Source: Mactra quadrangularis (Eukaryota; Mollusca; Bivalvia; Venerida; Mactridae). From it: a DNA stretch of 64,000 nt. The stretch lies in the NCBI GenBank assembly GCA_025267735.1, contig CM046307.1, positions 186,001 through 250,000 on the forward strand. Direction: 5' to 3'. Position 1 is the stretch's first letter, and every line of letters starts with the position of its first letter. A model generated the notes under the pieces. That model was not told the DNA's origin and did not search any database. It was given only the letters and a program-made list of their open reading frames with translations. Both the position numbers and the translations under genes were made by a program. Of the stretch, positions 29,001 to 38,038 are shown piece after piece.

Positions 29001-31218
29001 AGCTATATTTAACTTTCCCATGTCAAATGTTTACTATCAGTAACAACTTGCCTAAACCCAAAAGTAGATTGTCGGGGGAAATATGAGGGCCTTTAATGTC
29101 CAGCCCTAAGATAACAATTTAATTAAACAAAACAAACCTAGTGACTTCAGGACATTGGAGAACTGACAAACTCTATCTTTAAGTTGACTGTATGTAATAC
29201 TTCCTTCATCACCTAAAGCATTTCCTTCCCTGTAAATATTAATATTCTATAAATATCAGAGCTGTAGGAAGCCGGGTATCCAAGGAGGATTACCTCCAAA
29301 TATATCATCAACTGCCAGCAAGCTCTCACTAACAACAATTTATCATTGCATAACAATGCCCTTAAATTTTCCTACAAACAGTTTTAGAGTACAGTGGATT
29401 TAAATTAGTCTACAGACATTTTGGTAAAAGTATTATAATAGTAGCCAGCAGATGGGCTATCGGTGACTCCCTTCAACTGGAAATATTTGAAGGAATTTCA
29501 ATAAGTAATCTGAGCAGGAAAAATTAAGGTCCCAATGCGGGATCAGGCCCACAACCTCTTGCTTGCAAGTCAGACACTCTCCCAACTGTAGGTGTCTTCA
29601 ACATAGCTTTTATGGCAACAAAGTAAAGAGTCTGCATATGACTTGAAGGGCCTTTGGTTCTATCACAGCTCAGATCATGAATTTTCATCACGTTACAAAT
29701 GACACCCAACAGACAAGTGAATTTTTAAATAATTTTATTCTATAATGTCCATATTGACAAGTAACTTTACCAATTGCCAAGAATGGACAAGTAAACAGTC
29801 TTAAGATTTAGCCGGCCCTGACTCTCTTAGAATTGTGTGATTAAATCCTTAGATTGTCCCCACAGACACTCAAATTCCTGGAGTTAGAGGATATAGCAGA
29901 GGTTTGAAACGGCACTAACTAGTAATTCCTTGGCCTTTAGGGTTCGACACTAACAGTATCCCATGATTCCAAGGATCCCAAAAACTTGGGAGGAATCCCA
30001 GTAATGCTTAGCTGGGGGTTCACTAAAAATGCCCGGCTATTATGTGAATTTAAGTTCTCATTAATTTTTTACCACAATTTGTGTCATAAATTTTTATCTG
30101 TATCATTATTTTTGTCTATTATTGAATGAATCCCCTACATTAAGGAAGAATCTCAGAATAACTGACTAAAAACAGTAAGTGTCGAACCCTGTTGGTTTTC
30201 CCTTCATGCTAATGTAGCTTTTATGGCGACATGGAATGGTCCACTTATGACTTTTAAGGTTGTGGTTTCTATCACAATTGGGACCGTAGATTTTTATCTT
30301 TTTTCATAAAGCTAATGCGGCAAATACCAGCAAACACAACTGTATGTAATGGTACAATTCGGTACCACCCGGAAGCCAAATTGGTCTAGTCTGGATGGAG
30401 GTGAAAAGACACTGGGAACCTCTTTTCTGCTTCTACATGTATCTTTTTATCTATTCAAGCACTAATTCTTGCCCGATCTATTTTCTTACTTTTACTACAA
30501 CTTTTTCATATGTAACTTTATATTCTCTTTTCTTTGCACACCATCAAAGAAGTGTCAAGTCTGACAGTTTGATGAAAATTATGTAGATGTAGAATTTACA
30601 TGTAAATGTAATTCACTAATTGGTACAAAATTGGTTGTTTTTTTTTAACTGCACATGAGATGAAAAAACTACAAGTTATCAATAAGTGACATTCATTTAC
30701 ATGTACAAAATATTGCACTATAATCATAATATATATCATACAATAAGATAATATTGCTGTAATATCTGAACAACATCAAAAATCAAATTGAACAATAAAC
30801 AACAAAATTGTAAACAACTTAGAGTTACCCCCCTTACCCGGTGTTTTCATTACGTGATTTCCATGGCGTAAACAATTTAACAAATATTAAATACTTACCA
30901 ATAAAAAGCTACTTTGTCCCCTAATCCGTTAGCAACATGTCTGTCAAGAGCATTGTAGCAGACATTTGTTTTAGCACCTTGCATCCACTTAATGTAGATT
31001 GGACCATTTCTTACGTCAAAATTATATTCTAAGAATTTTCCTGTAGGCGCGGATTCCCAGTAAAATTGCTCCGCGATTTCACCCCAAAATCCCTCTGGAT
31101 CTTCCACGGATTTCTTATACATAGTCCTGTACTGATCCATATTTTTAACATGCGCCTCATCTTGCAAAGTCGCCGGTGGTTGATAAACCTCCGACGTTCT
31201 GTGATGTGTTTCAGCCAT
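8037..31218 (-). CDS. ACSS2: acetyl-CoA synthetase, cytosolic ACSS2-like, 15 coding exons
   Basis: Ligates acetate to CoA through an acetyl-AMP intermediate (EC 6.2.1.1). Coding exons in order: 31218-30899, 29229-29138, 28145-28042, then either 24070-23998 or 19068-18996, 16943-16868, 16001-15771, 14946-14754, 14074-13941, 13443-13311, 13003-12947, 11827-11747, 10644-10536, 10244-10045, 9550-9505, 8236-8037. All junctions are GT-AG, the frame closes exactly (2049 nt) and the product is 682 aa, close to ACSS2 length. Visible motifs are [11 protein letters not shown] across exons 6/7 (about residue 297), [33 protein letters not shown], the hinge [14 protein letters not shown], and [10 protein letters not shown] with the catalytic lysine at about residue 643, the acetylation-regulated lysine in this family. 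The start gives MAETHH with no mitochondrial presequence, so the enzyme is cytosolic or nuclear. Exon 6 has a charged linker ([19 protein letters not shown]) near residue 240. Confidence 0.96.
8802..9096 (+). repeat. MITE-A copy 2 (long subtype)
   Basis: Same orientation as copy 1 and with the same 39-bp extra segment. It lies in the last intron of ACSS. The right end is slightly eroded (GCGGGGTAATAA). Confidence 0.8.
11404..11681 (+). repeat. MITE-A copy 3 (short subtype)
   Basis: Lacks the 39-bp segment: CCCCCGC runs directly into AAAAATCTAAAAATATGCGA. The variable tract here is CGGACGGACGCACGCACACA and on. It is an ACSS intronic insertion between the exons at 11747 and 10644. Confidence 0.8.
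12086..12309. repeat. MITE with about 29-bp terminal inverted repeats
   Basis: The left end AGGCCACAACAAATTGATCG and right end CAACTTGTTGTGGCCT are near-perfect inverted complements over about 29 nt. The interior is T-rich with CGCTCGC repeats. No reading frame is present. It sits in an ACSS intron, and the superfamily is not determined. Confidence 0.75.
12600..12868 (+). repeat. MITE-A copy 4 (short subtype)
   Basis: Same termini as the other copies, short subtype, with a variable tract of GGACGGACGCAAGGACGCAC. It ends 79 bp from the 3' end of the ACSS exon at 13003-12947, in the downstream intron. Confidence 0.8.
16178..16759. repeat. hAT-type MITE, TAGGGCTGT termini, copy 1
   Basis: Inverted termini TAGGGCTGT / ACAGCCCTA-like enclose palindromic ATACCAGTATACTGGTATA and ATATTGCAATAT blocks. 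It is flanked by 8-bp near-duplications (TTGTATAC left, ATGTATAC right), as expected for hAT elements. Positions about 16350-16560 hold extra sequence absent from copy 2 (47138-47542). It lies in an ACSS intron. Confidence 0.75.
17140..17360 (-). repeat. truncated tRNA-SINE, family A
   Basis: Matches the tail half of the family A SINE (TGGTTTAATGCACTGTCAAC, TTTCCTGGACCC, CAGTACTCAC) but lacks the tRNA-like head. Diverged. Confidence 0.5.
17664..18410. repeat. MITE-like composite with nested foldback
   Basis: The outer ends GGCTGGGAACGAATA and TATTTTTCCCTGCCC are imperfect inverted repeats with many TTCGAATATT motifs. Nested inside, a TCAACGGTCAAAGCTTGAAT arm near 17854 pairs with its complement near 18040-18078. 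That core (GAATAATTTCACGGTGACTG) is the same as the core of the foldback at 38039-38276. Confidence 0.55.
18450..18765 (-). repeat. tRNA-derived SINE, family B
   Basis: On the minus strand the head reads GCTAGCTCAGTTGGTAGCAC (A box), then GGTTCGATTCCC (B box). A conserved body follows and the tail is TTGCTACGGCGTTAAACCCA plus T/A repeats. Other copies are at 34471-34755, 38880-39158 and 59557-59870. Confidence 0.85.
18996..19068 (-). other. ACSS2: ACSS alternative coding exon 4b
   Basis: Exon of 73 nt between a T-rich acceptor (a run of about 17 T on the minus strand, then TTTTAG) and donor GCAG|GTAGAC. It encodes [20 protein letters not shown] and ends VITA plus one base. It carries the R-x-x-D element typical of acetyl-CoA synthetases at this position. 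It joins exon 3 (phase 0) and exon 5 (phase 1) exactly as exon 4a does. The FGG tract corresponds to residues at the CoA-binding surface of bacterial Acs, as I recall the structure. Its use instead of exon 4a is inferred from frame. Confidence 0.88.
19339..19642. repeat. MITE, GTACAAAAAA family, copy 1
   Basis: Inverted termini AGTGCGTACAAAAAAACAAA ... GTTTTGTTTTTTGTAAGCAC are flanked by TATA/ATA, consistent with a TA target duplication. The interior has a tRNA-like TTGGTGTAATGGAAAGC stretch. It lies in an ACSS intron between exons 4a and 4b. Confidence 0.75.
19935..20241. repeat. MITE, GTACAAAAAA family, copy 2
   Basis: Very similar to copy 1, about 290 bp away in the same orientation. The termini are better preserved: GTGCGTACAAAAAAACAAAA and GTTTTTTTGTACGCAC. 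The interval between the two copies is unrelated, so this looks like two insertions or an old duplication. Confidence 0.8.
20242..23997. other. ACSS intron, long gene-free stretch
   Basis: Only diverged repeats are seen, including a tRNA-like SINE fragment at about 22138-22230 (GTGATGTGGTAGAGTGTCTG, then GGTTGTGGGTTACAAC). No coding exon could be supported. Confidence 0.45.
23998..24070 (-). other. ACSS2: ACSS alternative coding exon 4a
   Basis: Exon of 73 nt between acceptor TTGTTTACAG and donor GCAG|GTAGAT. It encodes [20 protein letters not shown] and ends LITA plus one base. It aligns without gaps to exon 4b (19068-18996), with about 11 of 24 residues identical. FAG is the animal-type form and the R-x-x-D acid is replaced by glycine. 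Phase and length match 4b exactly, and both donors read GTAGAY, so the pair arose by exon duplication. Including both exons gives a stop after about six codons of 4b. Skipping both gives a stop nine codons into exon 5. Confidence 0.9.
24197..24361. repeat. MITE, CGACACTTA family, copy A
   Basis: Inverted ends AGGGCTCGACTCTTACAGT and TTAGAGTCAAACCTT surround GGGATCCCTG-rich sequence. Related copies are at 29939-30191 and 45827-46083, each in an intron. Confidence 0.6.
25207..26748 (-). pseudogene. decayed hAT-type transposase-like gene (DUF4371/ZNF862-like)
   Basis: The first 337 codons from 26748 are open. An N-terminal BED/TTF-like zinc finger (C-x2-C near residue 32, HC...H near residue 48) is followed by a Ser/Thr-rich linker. 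A DUF4371-like catalytic region comes next, with YDETTQ near residue 193 and SDGPNVNK near residue 264. The frame then slips near 25750. It continues in a second frame (25740-25590, with [17 protein letters not shown]), meets an A9 run, a further slip and a TAG stop, and resumes in the first frame from about 25525 to 25213. The C-terminal hAT dimerisation region is missing. TATAGGAAAA repeats lie on both sides (24544-24598 and 27014-27110), but clear inverted ends and a target duplication were not found. It lies inside an ACSS intron, same strand. Assembly error cannot be excluded as the cause of the slips. Confidence 0.75.
27014..27122. repeat. subterminal TATAGGAAAA repeats of the hAT-like insertion
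   Basis: Some ten AATATAGGAAA-type motifs end in GAGAGTGGACACCCTG. A similar but shorter cluster lies at 24544-24598, close to CAGGGT at about 24514. These probably mark the edges of the transposase insertion. Confidence 0.5.
27691..27978 (-). repeat. tRNA-derived SINE, family A
   Basis: Near full length, with the A box in the CGATAGCGCAGTTGGTTGCG region and a decayed B box (GGTTTGAATCC). The tail is GTTAAACCCAGT plus an A run on the minus strand. It lies in an ACSS intron, 63 bp from the exon at 28042. Confidence 0.8.
28226..28502 (+). repeat. MITE-A copy 5 (short subtype, expanded GGAC tract)
   Basis: Short subtype, with the longest GGAC run of the five copies (five consecutive GGAC-like units near 28421-28448). 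It lies in an ACSS intron, 81 bp from exon 3. Confidence 0.8.
29521..29710 (-). repeat. tRNA-like SINE fragment, family D
   Basis: On the minus strand an A-box-like TTGGGAGAGTGTCTGACTTG is followed by a B-box-like GGTTGTGGGCCTGATCCC. Similar heads are at about 22138 and 30212 on the plus strand. Element ends are uncertain. Confidence 0.5.
29939..30191. repeat. MITE, CGACACTTA family, copy B
   Basis: The best-preserved copy. Ends AGGGTTCGACACTAACAGTA and AGTAAGTGTCGAACCCT are clear inverted repeats around GGATCCC-containing sequence. It lies in ACSS intron 1. Confidence 0.75.
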
Positions 31219-31340
31219 TTTGATAAAGCGCGTCGTACGACAGTTCGGCTATTGGCTGGGGCGAAAACTCACTCTAGTGAAACTAGAACGCGATCTATTT
31301 GTACTGTCAGTAGCGTGGTTTTAAGTTACATCGATTATTA
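31219..31340 (-). promoter_or_regulatory. proximal promoter region of ACSS, CCAAT box
   Basis: On the minus strand a CCAAT box (31255-31251) lies about 35 nt before the ATG, in a locally GC-richer, CpG-bearing stretch (CGTACGACGCGC). No TATA box is convincing. The exact transcription start is unknown. Confidence 0.35.
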
Positions 31341-31708
31341 GTTGGCCTGGCGGTATCGCTTGAATAATTCAAATATTTTTTAACTCAATAGTTAGTTTAT
31401 CCACGCTTCTTCGATATAGCTTTGTTTAAGGTCATTAGCCTAACCCCATGTTTAAACCCTTTTCTATTGTGCAATTTTATTTATAATTTTAGTCATCATC
31501 TATTATAATGGCAAACATTCAATTCTGAATATAATAGCCATGCATGGAGTTAAAATAAAGAAGATAGAGCTGTGATAAAAAAGGTGCAAAAACCTACAGT
31601 TAATAATTTAAAAACCTTAATGACCTGCATTAGGCCTATGTACAGAAAAAAACAGTGCAGAAGGCGGTTAGTAAATGGTTAAAAGATAAAAGAATAATTT
31701 GTACTTAC

Positions 31709-31795
31709 GTGTGAACAGATGAAGTTGTCACAAGTTTTTTGAACATGGGCCTGGTCAGGGTCGCTCATGGCGCCAAGTCTACTGGGACAGCTCAT
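31709..31795 (-). other. orphan candidate first coding exon (29 codons)
   Basis: On the minus strand an ATG at 31795 opens 29 codons (internal MSDPDQAHVQKTCDNF) that end exactly at a strong donor CAC|GTAAGT. An ATTGG motif lies just upstream (31807-31803). It ends in phase 0, whereas ACSS exon 2 needs a phase-2 donor, so a simple alternative first exon of ACSS is not frame-compatible. No partner exon was found. It may be a 5' exon with its own short reading frame, the start of an unseen gene nested in ACSS introns, or chance. Confidence 0.3.
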
Positions 31796-32869
31796 CTTTG
31801 GTCCAATCAAATCAGTGAATTTTCTAAAGATTATTCGATTCCATCAATTAATATAACCTTGAATACAACTTCATCGTTCGTTTTTTATATTTAATGGGCC
31901 TATGTGATTTTAATTTTACCAGACAGAAATCTTCATGTATGTCTATCCATATAGGCCTAGTTTTCTTTCCTATCTGATGAAGTTGACCATCTTGAACAAA
32001 GTGCATCTCCATCATAGAATGTTTCTTTCTGTTAAAATAGTGATCTGTATATAAATGCATTAACGAATAGTTACTACACCTTTTGGTTATAAGCTGTGTA
32101 AGCCAACCTTTGGATTTCCGAACCTTGAGAAATCCGGAATATTCCGAAGTTTTATGTAATGTGGACCGTTTGTAGCACGATTTTTGCATACAAAACTCAA
32201 AACCTCGTACGTTCGATGTCGAAACTGTCCGGATTATTCAGGTTACGCATGCACACATTGGTCTATATACTACCCGGTAGAAGTCTTAACAAAATTTGTT
32301 TTTCAATCTTTGATTTACAATTTGAAACTCAAGGATATTTACACGGGCTTATTAATTTAGCGAGTTAGCGACCTTGAAATTGTAAACGCCTTTATAAAGA
32401 GACAAACATATTTAATGTACATGTATATATAGCATTCGTTCAAGTATGCTTACAAAAAAATAAAGAAATCGGTACCCTTTTTAGGTTGAAAAGCGAGCGA
32501 TCATGCAACGATCCGTGACAATCTAGATATGACTGAATCACTTTAAGTACTCATGAGATATTTGATATTAAAATAAACTAGTTCAGATAATTATTTGATG
32601 ATAGGGAATGTATTTGGATCTATGTAGGCCTATATAGTACAACACTGCTCATAATTTAGTGATATTTTCACCTTGAAACACGTTGATCTTTGTGATATAT
32701 ATAGTACGATGTCCTTGAAATGACATGTATAAGTTTTACAGGAAAAGCGAAGTACATTTGATTTAGTTTATCCTTATTTATTTTAGCTCGATTGTGAAAC
32801 AAGATCTACAACTTAGATGAATCACTTTCGTGTCCCCGTCCTGTTCCCCTAGTACTGAGCTTCTAAGAT

Positions 32870-32995
32870 AAAGGATCTTGCTCAAGGAAACAACAGAGTG
32901 GGTTTTGGGTGGGATTTGAACCAACACGGGGCTGGCTATCCAATGATTACCAGTCCAACGTCGTAACCACTTGGCTACATCCGCTCAGTGAATTG
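32870..32995 (-). repeat. tRNA-derived SINE fragment
   Basis: On the minus strand GCGGATGTAGCCAAGTGGTT (A box) leads to a B-box-like GGTTCAAATCCC and then CTTGAGCAAGAT. No acceptor-stem pairing was found that would support a real tRNA gene. Confidence 0.55.
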
Positions 32996-33439
32996 TTCAC
33001 ACATACTGTTATGCTGGCAAAGTCTTAAGAGCTTTAAAAGCAAAAATCTACTCACAATTCTAATCATTTAATTACATGTAATATTATAAACATGTGTTGA
33101 GCAATTATTTTGAATATCAAAATTTTGTGGTAAGATAAAAACAGCAAATATTTTATTTCAGTCACAACTTCCGCGTTCTCATATAATTATGTGTATGTAA
33201 ATGCGTTGTATGCATTCAATAGAATGAGTTTTTATATCCTTTCATTTTCTACCACATGTTGTACACATGAATAAATTTTCGACACCATGGATGGCGAGTG
33301 ATAATTGTATACTACGATATCGAGAGTTCTCGATCAGGGAGGTCCTTTATATAAGCTACTACGTGTGCGTACATACAGATGGCTGTATCAATATCAATTT
33401 ACCCTGCTCCGGTATAATTATACTATGTAAAAATTCATT

Positions 33440-33605
33440 TCAACTGTCAATGGCGTATACAATTACCCCACTGATTTAAATACTCACTGCAGTACTTCTA
33501 TACTCATGATCGATAAAAATAAATCCATATTTATGTGTGGGGCATATCGAACAAATATCGAGTATTTAAATCAGCGGGGTAAATGCACATGTTTACGCAA
33601 TTGAC
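33440..33605. repeat. foldback MITE (TTACCCC family), copy 1
   Basis: The left arm CAACTGTCAATGGCGTATAC, then ACCCCACTGATTTAAATACT, is matched by the inverted right arm AGTATTTAAATCAGCGGGGT, then GTTTACGCAATTGACA. The loop is about 70 nt. A second copy is at 58786-58935. Confidence 0.75.
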
Positions 33606-35094
33606 ATTAAAATTAAGTTTAACAATACTGTAGTTTTTAATTCTACTTTTATGACAGGTATGTTTGTTTGAACGTTCTGTACATTTAGTTGTGTGCACGC
33701 AGTGGAATGATGTGTATAAGGTTTTTGTTTATAAGTACCTTCCTTGATTTTATAAGTAGATCTGTTGTCTGGTCGTTGTTAGCTGGATATTTAACGCGAC
33801 AAAACAAACTGTTATAACTAGAAAATAACATTCGGATAAATATAAAGTCACACAGTTTTACATATTCACTATCATCATTCTCATTGAAACCAACTGTAGC
33901 CGGCCCCAAGCCCGTTTGAGAAAAAGTGAGGGCGATCCACACTGCCGAGAACCAAAGAAGACCTGCTGAGGAAGAAGGTTCTTTAAACGGAATGTCTTAC
34001 TAGACACTTATAGTATGCTTAAGTTCTAGTTAATAGGGTTTTCTTATATTTCATCCATATGGAGTGGACGAATACTGGTGAATAACTAAACCCATAATAT
34101 CACAATTACATTTCACTATTAATATACCTGCTTAAAATTAAAAAGATAAATCACGTAAGTTTTTTTCCTTTTATAAATTTTACTAAAGATATAATTACTA
34201 ACATGCATAATAATGCAAAAACATTGTATTACTATATCTACATTGTATATTGAAAACCAGCTGTGGGCCATATTATTAACAATCGCACGACCAATTTTGA
34301 CGTAAGTTTAATATTTAGATTAACACGGCTATTGATAAGATCACATAACAGACGTGAGCGAACAAGATATGAGTGTAAACCATTACATGTACATACAATT
34401 ACTGTTACATGTATTAAAAAAATAACGATTGTAAATTGCTGTAATGTCATTTTTACATACTAATAATAATCTATGAGCCGCTCATTTAGACAAGGCTACT
34501 GATCGAGGGGTCGTAAGTTCGATTCCTGGGCGAGGTATACTTTCGTGAAGCTTGGTCATTAGATAATTTCTACGACTATTCTCCTTCTTATCACCGATTC
34601 TAAATCATGTAGGGCAGCTGTCAGTCACTGATGGAAGGATGCGCCAAGTAACTGGTTAACGGCATTAAAGGCGAATAGGTTGACTGACCGCCTTTATATG
34701 ACCTATACAATGTATTGCTACGGCGTTAAACATTTACGTCGCTATAACAAAAAAGTAATACATGAACAACCATTTACGTTAAAATATTACTGTTTACATG
34801 CAATTGTCTGATTTCAATTCATCTTTGATAATACATCAAGTTCTACAATGCAAGTGTACTGTCCAGCAGGGCTCATAAGCCTGTAACAAATTTAGATTTA
34901 TTCATTCACTTGGATTTAACCATTAAACCATTTTTCCATTCAGTACGTCTTTGCAGTCCTCGAACTTCACGAGTTTCCATTTCAATATAAGACAAATGTT
35001 TTACATTATGTATTAGAGAGTTCCATCAAGAATCCATTGCAAATGAGTACACTGCATCTGCACAGAATAATCCAATGCAAGAAGTCTTTATACC
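33606..35094. other. intergenic, ACSS to fibrinogen-related gene
   Basis: Contains one family B SINE (34471-34755). Short open frames here have no recognisable similarity or splice context. The region from 34756 to 35094 is AT-rich and probably holds the 3' UTR of the minus-strand gene at 35095. Confidence 0.45.
34471..34755 (+). repeat. tRNA-derived SINE, family B
   Basis: Degenerate A box, then GTAAGTTCGATTCCTGGGCG (B box). The body contains GTAGGGCAGCTGTCAGTCAC and the tail CCTATACAATGTATTGCTAC. Confidence 0.8.
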
Positions 35095-36345
35095 TTACAG
35101 CCCTCGGTTTTTACGAAATTTCATTTCAACAAAAGTAAGTGTTTTACATTCTTTGTTGGGAAGAACCCACTCGATGCCATCCCTAGCAGTTGTATCAGCA
35201 CTTGAATCATAATACACTCCATTTAGATTAGCAGAATAGCAATCACTGTACCACCAGCCTGCCCTGTATTGTACTGCACAGCTGATAGTCGCAGAACGAT
35301 CATTATCACGATCCTTTGTACAAAAATGCTTCCCACTGTCTAAGTATAATCCATTACCAGCATTACCACGATAATCAAAAGCAAACATACGGTAGTGATC
35401 CGTCTCTGACATTATTCGGAAACTGGCATACTTGGCATAATATTTTCCACCATCTTTATCAACCATGTCAACTCTCAACTCTTGCCAACCTTGTAAAGCA
35501 AGGTCAGTCATTTTACTTAAATATTCATTTCCAAGCCAAAATTCACCGTTCAGGTCACCAAACCCTTGTTTATATTCGTTCCATGTACGATAGAAGTCCT
35601 CTGATCCGTCCATTCTACGTTGGAACACTAACCAGCCACCGCCGTCCGTCTCCTGGTCACATAGAACGTCCTTTCCACCTACTCTATAGATACCAGTCTT
35701 AGAGTTACCAAACTTCAACAAATCAGCACAAGTCTCAATTTTATATAGATTCAAGTTGAGTAATAAATCAACCGTTTGTTTTATATGTTTTACATTTTCA
35801 TTAATTTCTTCAATGTTGTCTTTATTTAGTTTATTACCGTCAGCTAGATCTTTTAGATCTAGAGATACGATTTTATCGATATTCTTGTGGTTTTCTTTAA
35901 CTCCAAGGTCAATTTCAAGCAGTTTAAGAAACACAGGCATTGTCTCATTTTCACAAAGTGTTTCTAAATCAAAACCAAGAACGTTATAATCAACTTGTCG
36001 TTTGGTCCTTCCGAACTTATCAACTTCCATTGTAAAATCATCACTCAACGCATTTACACGATCCTTAATTCTCTCATTATTGTCAACTTTCACATAAACG
36101 TCAGATGTTTCCAATGTACTGGAAGGATTATTCCCCTTGTATGAATCAATCATTTCTTCAATCGAATCCAATTTTTTAATCAACTGTTTGTTAAAAGTAT
36201 CATCTTCAATTTCAATGATATTATTCAGCTTTTCTCCAATTAAATTAAATTTACTGATGATTTCCCGGCCATCGTCATGGAGGCGTCTTCCATAACACAA
36301 TGCTATCACATTTAAAAACAACAATTGTTTCCATAATTTTGACAT
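35095..36345 (-). CDS. secreted fibrinogen-related protein (FReD/ficolin-like lectin)
   Basis: Single-exon gene, 416 aa. Residues 1-19 form a signal peptide (hydrophobic LLFLNVIAL then CYG). Residues 20-200 are charged and helical with heptad-like Leu/Ile spacing, likely coiled coil. An RTKR tract at 113-116 fits a furin-type cleavage site. Residues about 203-414 are a complete fibrinogen C-terminal domain: GIYRV, GGGWLVFQRRMDGS at 235-248, FYRTWNEYKQGFG, EFWLGNE. The calcium-site region DRDNDRSA is at 346-353. The ligand-pocket region is C356, WWYSDC at 364-369 and ANLNG. Cysteines at 206, 229, 342, 356, 369 and 400 match family pairing. Such proteins bind acetylated sugars and act in molluscan innate recognition. 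The ligand here is unknown. A GGTATAAACC motif lies about 120 nt upstream. It differs from vertebrate ficolins by lacking a collagen region. Confidence 0.93.
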   Translation of the reverse strand: MSKLWKQLLFLNVIALCYGRRLHDDGREIISKFNLIGEKLNNIIEIEDDTFNKQLIKKLDSIEEMIDSYKGNNPSSTLETSDVYVKVDNNERIKDRVNALSDDFTMEVDKFGRTKRQVDYNVLGFDLETLCENETMPVFLKLLEIDLGVKENHKNIDKIVSLDLKDLADGNKLNKDNIEEINENVKHIKQTVDLLLNLNLYKIETCADLLKFGNSKTGIYRVGGKDVLCDQETDGGGWLVFQRRMDGSEDFYRTWNEYKQGFGDLNGEFWLGNEYLSKMTDLALQGWQELRVDMVDKDGGKYYAKYASFRIMSETDHYRMFAFDYRGNAGNGLYLDSGKHFCTKDRDNDRSATISCAVQYRAGWWYSDCYSANLNGVYYDSSADTTARDGIEWVLPNKECKTLTFVEMKFRKNRGL

Positions 36346-38038
36346 TGTTGGTCCGTGTACTTATTTCTCAACCTGTATTAGCAGAACGTTAGAATGCTCC
36401 TTCTCAACTTAACAGAGAAATCCAAACTGAAAACTTCCTCTCGATTTTGAAACCAAGTTGTTTGGTATAAACCGATCTCATTCGAGGCTTTTCCTCTGTC
36501 AGACAGTACACAGATTTAAAATTATGATACAAATTAATTTAATAAAAAGTCTAAGTTTGCATCAATTTAACTGAATTTTGGATAAGTGATTGCGTTCAGT
36601 TTCTTAGTGCTTTAGGTCACTCAATAAAATGTTTGTGTGCGGGCCTTACATAAAGGTATAAACTTTTTTTCTGTTATAAGTCAATCGGTGCTTCTTAATC
36701 CCTTCAAAAAGACGGTAGCAAATAAAATCGTACTAAGTACCTTAGTTTGCCCTCAAACTTGTTGTTACTGTTTTTTTTCAAGTTTTCAGGAAAAACAAAA
36801 AGTGCTATATTAATGGCACGCTTTTATGTTACTCTCCTGTGCATCGCTTAAAAGTTTCACTCGTTAAGTATTCACCGAGCTGCCAAGGGAGCGCAGCTTT
36901 TTGTCAAACTTTAAATAACTTTTTAAAACTTTAAGATATGAACCAAGGCAGTAGAATAGATAATGTATTCTATAAGTGTTAGCGAACGTAACAAGGTAAA
37001 ATGTCAGTTTTGGTAATAATCAAAGTTTCAACAGTTTTGTAAGCAACAACCTTTATAGAAACTTCAAAAAATGATTTAATGAATTAATTGGAGTTAAGAA
37101 AACAACATTTTTTGTTTGTTTAGGCTTTTCTATGGGCTGGTTTTTAAACTCAATACAAATGTGAACCAATCACTTCTCTGAGTGGTATATCGCTATATAG
37201 ATTTGCTTTGAGTGGGTGAGCTAACTCTTATGAAATTCGTACAATTCAGAAAGAGTGGAGAAGTCTAACAAAGTACGACCTTGGATTACACAAGCATTCC
37301 AAAAAACTGAAAATCGTAGGCCTACAATTCAGAGGGACAACAAGCATACTCAAATGAATGGTGAAGTCTAATCAAGTACGACCCTGGTTTATATTGGGTA
37401 CAGTACATATGTTGCTATATCATAACCAGTTGCTCTATCGAGATAAAATAAATTAATATTAAAAACAATGATTACCAGACATAGATTGAATTATTTCTAT
37501 TTTATCTTGAAGGCATATGTTGTCTGTACTAAGATATTCTAGAATATACCGCTCAGTTCATGAAACATCTAGTCTAATCACTCTTATTTCTCAGTACAAA
37601 AAGTGTTCATATTTAAATACTTGTTATAAGTGCAATGCAACCAGATACATAGATACCTATGTACATGGCCTCCAAAAGATCCTTCACACATTCAAAATTT
37701 ACATTGTACTAGAAGTTTCAGAATATTGTAAAGCAGTTTGTTACATGATTTTTGATTTTGACTTTTTAATCAGTACATTTTTCTTTTGAATATGAAATAA
37801 CAAAACGTCTCAAACTTGTTATTGATTCATTGACCATGGTTTAAGAGGCTGACGAATAACTTTTGCTGCAACTCAAAAAATGAAATGTACTCATAGGAAT
37901 TTTGTTTCCATTGCCAGAATAATGAATAACATAAACTATGCTATCATTATTCTTAAAACTTAAGCTTGGAAGTTGTAGTAATTCAATTAATTGAACAGTG
38001 CAGGAATTTTAGGAGGGCAGTGTTTATGTTATACATGT
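36346..38038. other. upstream region of the fibrinogen-related gene
   Basis: No gene seen. A short imperfect direct repeat occurs at about 37255-37295 and 37360-37400 (GAAGTCTAACAAAGTACGAC versus GAAGTCTAATCAAGTACGAC). A TATA-like block lies at 36464-36473. Confidence 0.4.

Noticed and set aside
31219..31795. 31709-31795 as an ordinary alternative first exon of ACSS
   Set aside because: Phase 0 donor does not fit the phase-2 acceptor of exon 2, and entry into the exon 1 region reads out of frame to a stop.
35316..35989. Plus-strand open frames opposite the lectin gene
   Set aside because: Antisense shadows of a clearly coding minus-strand fibrinogen domain.
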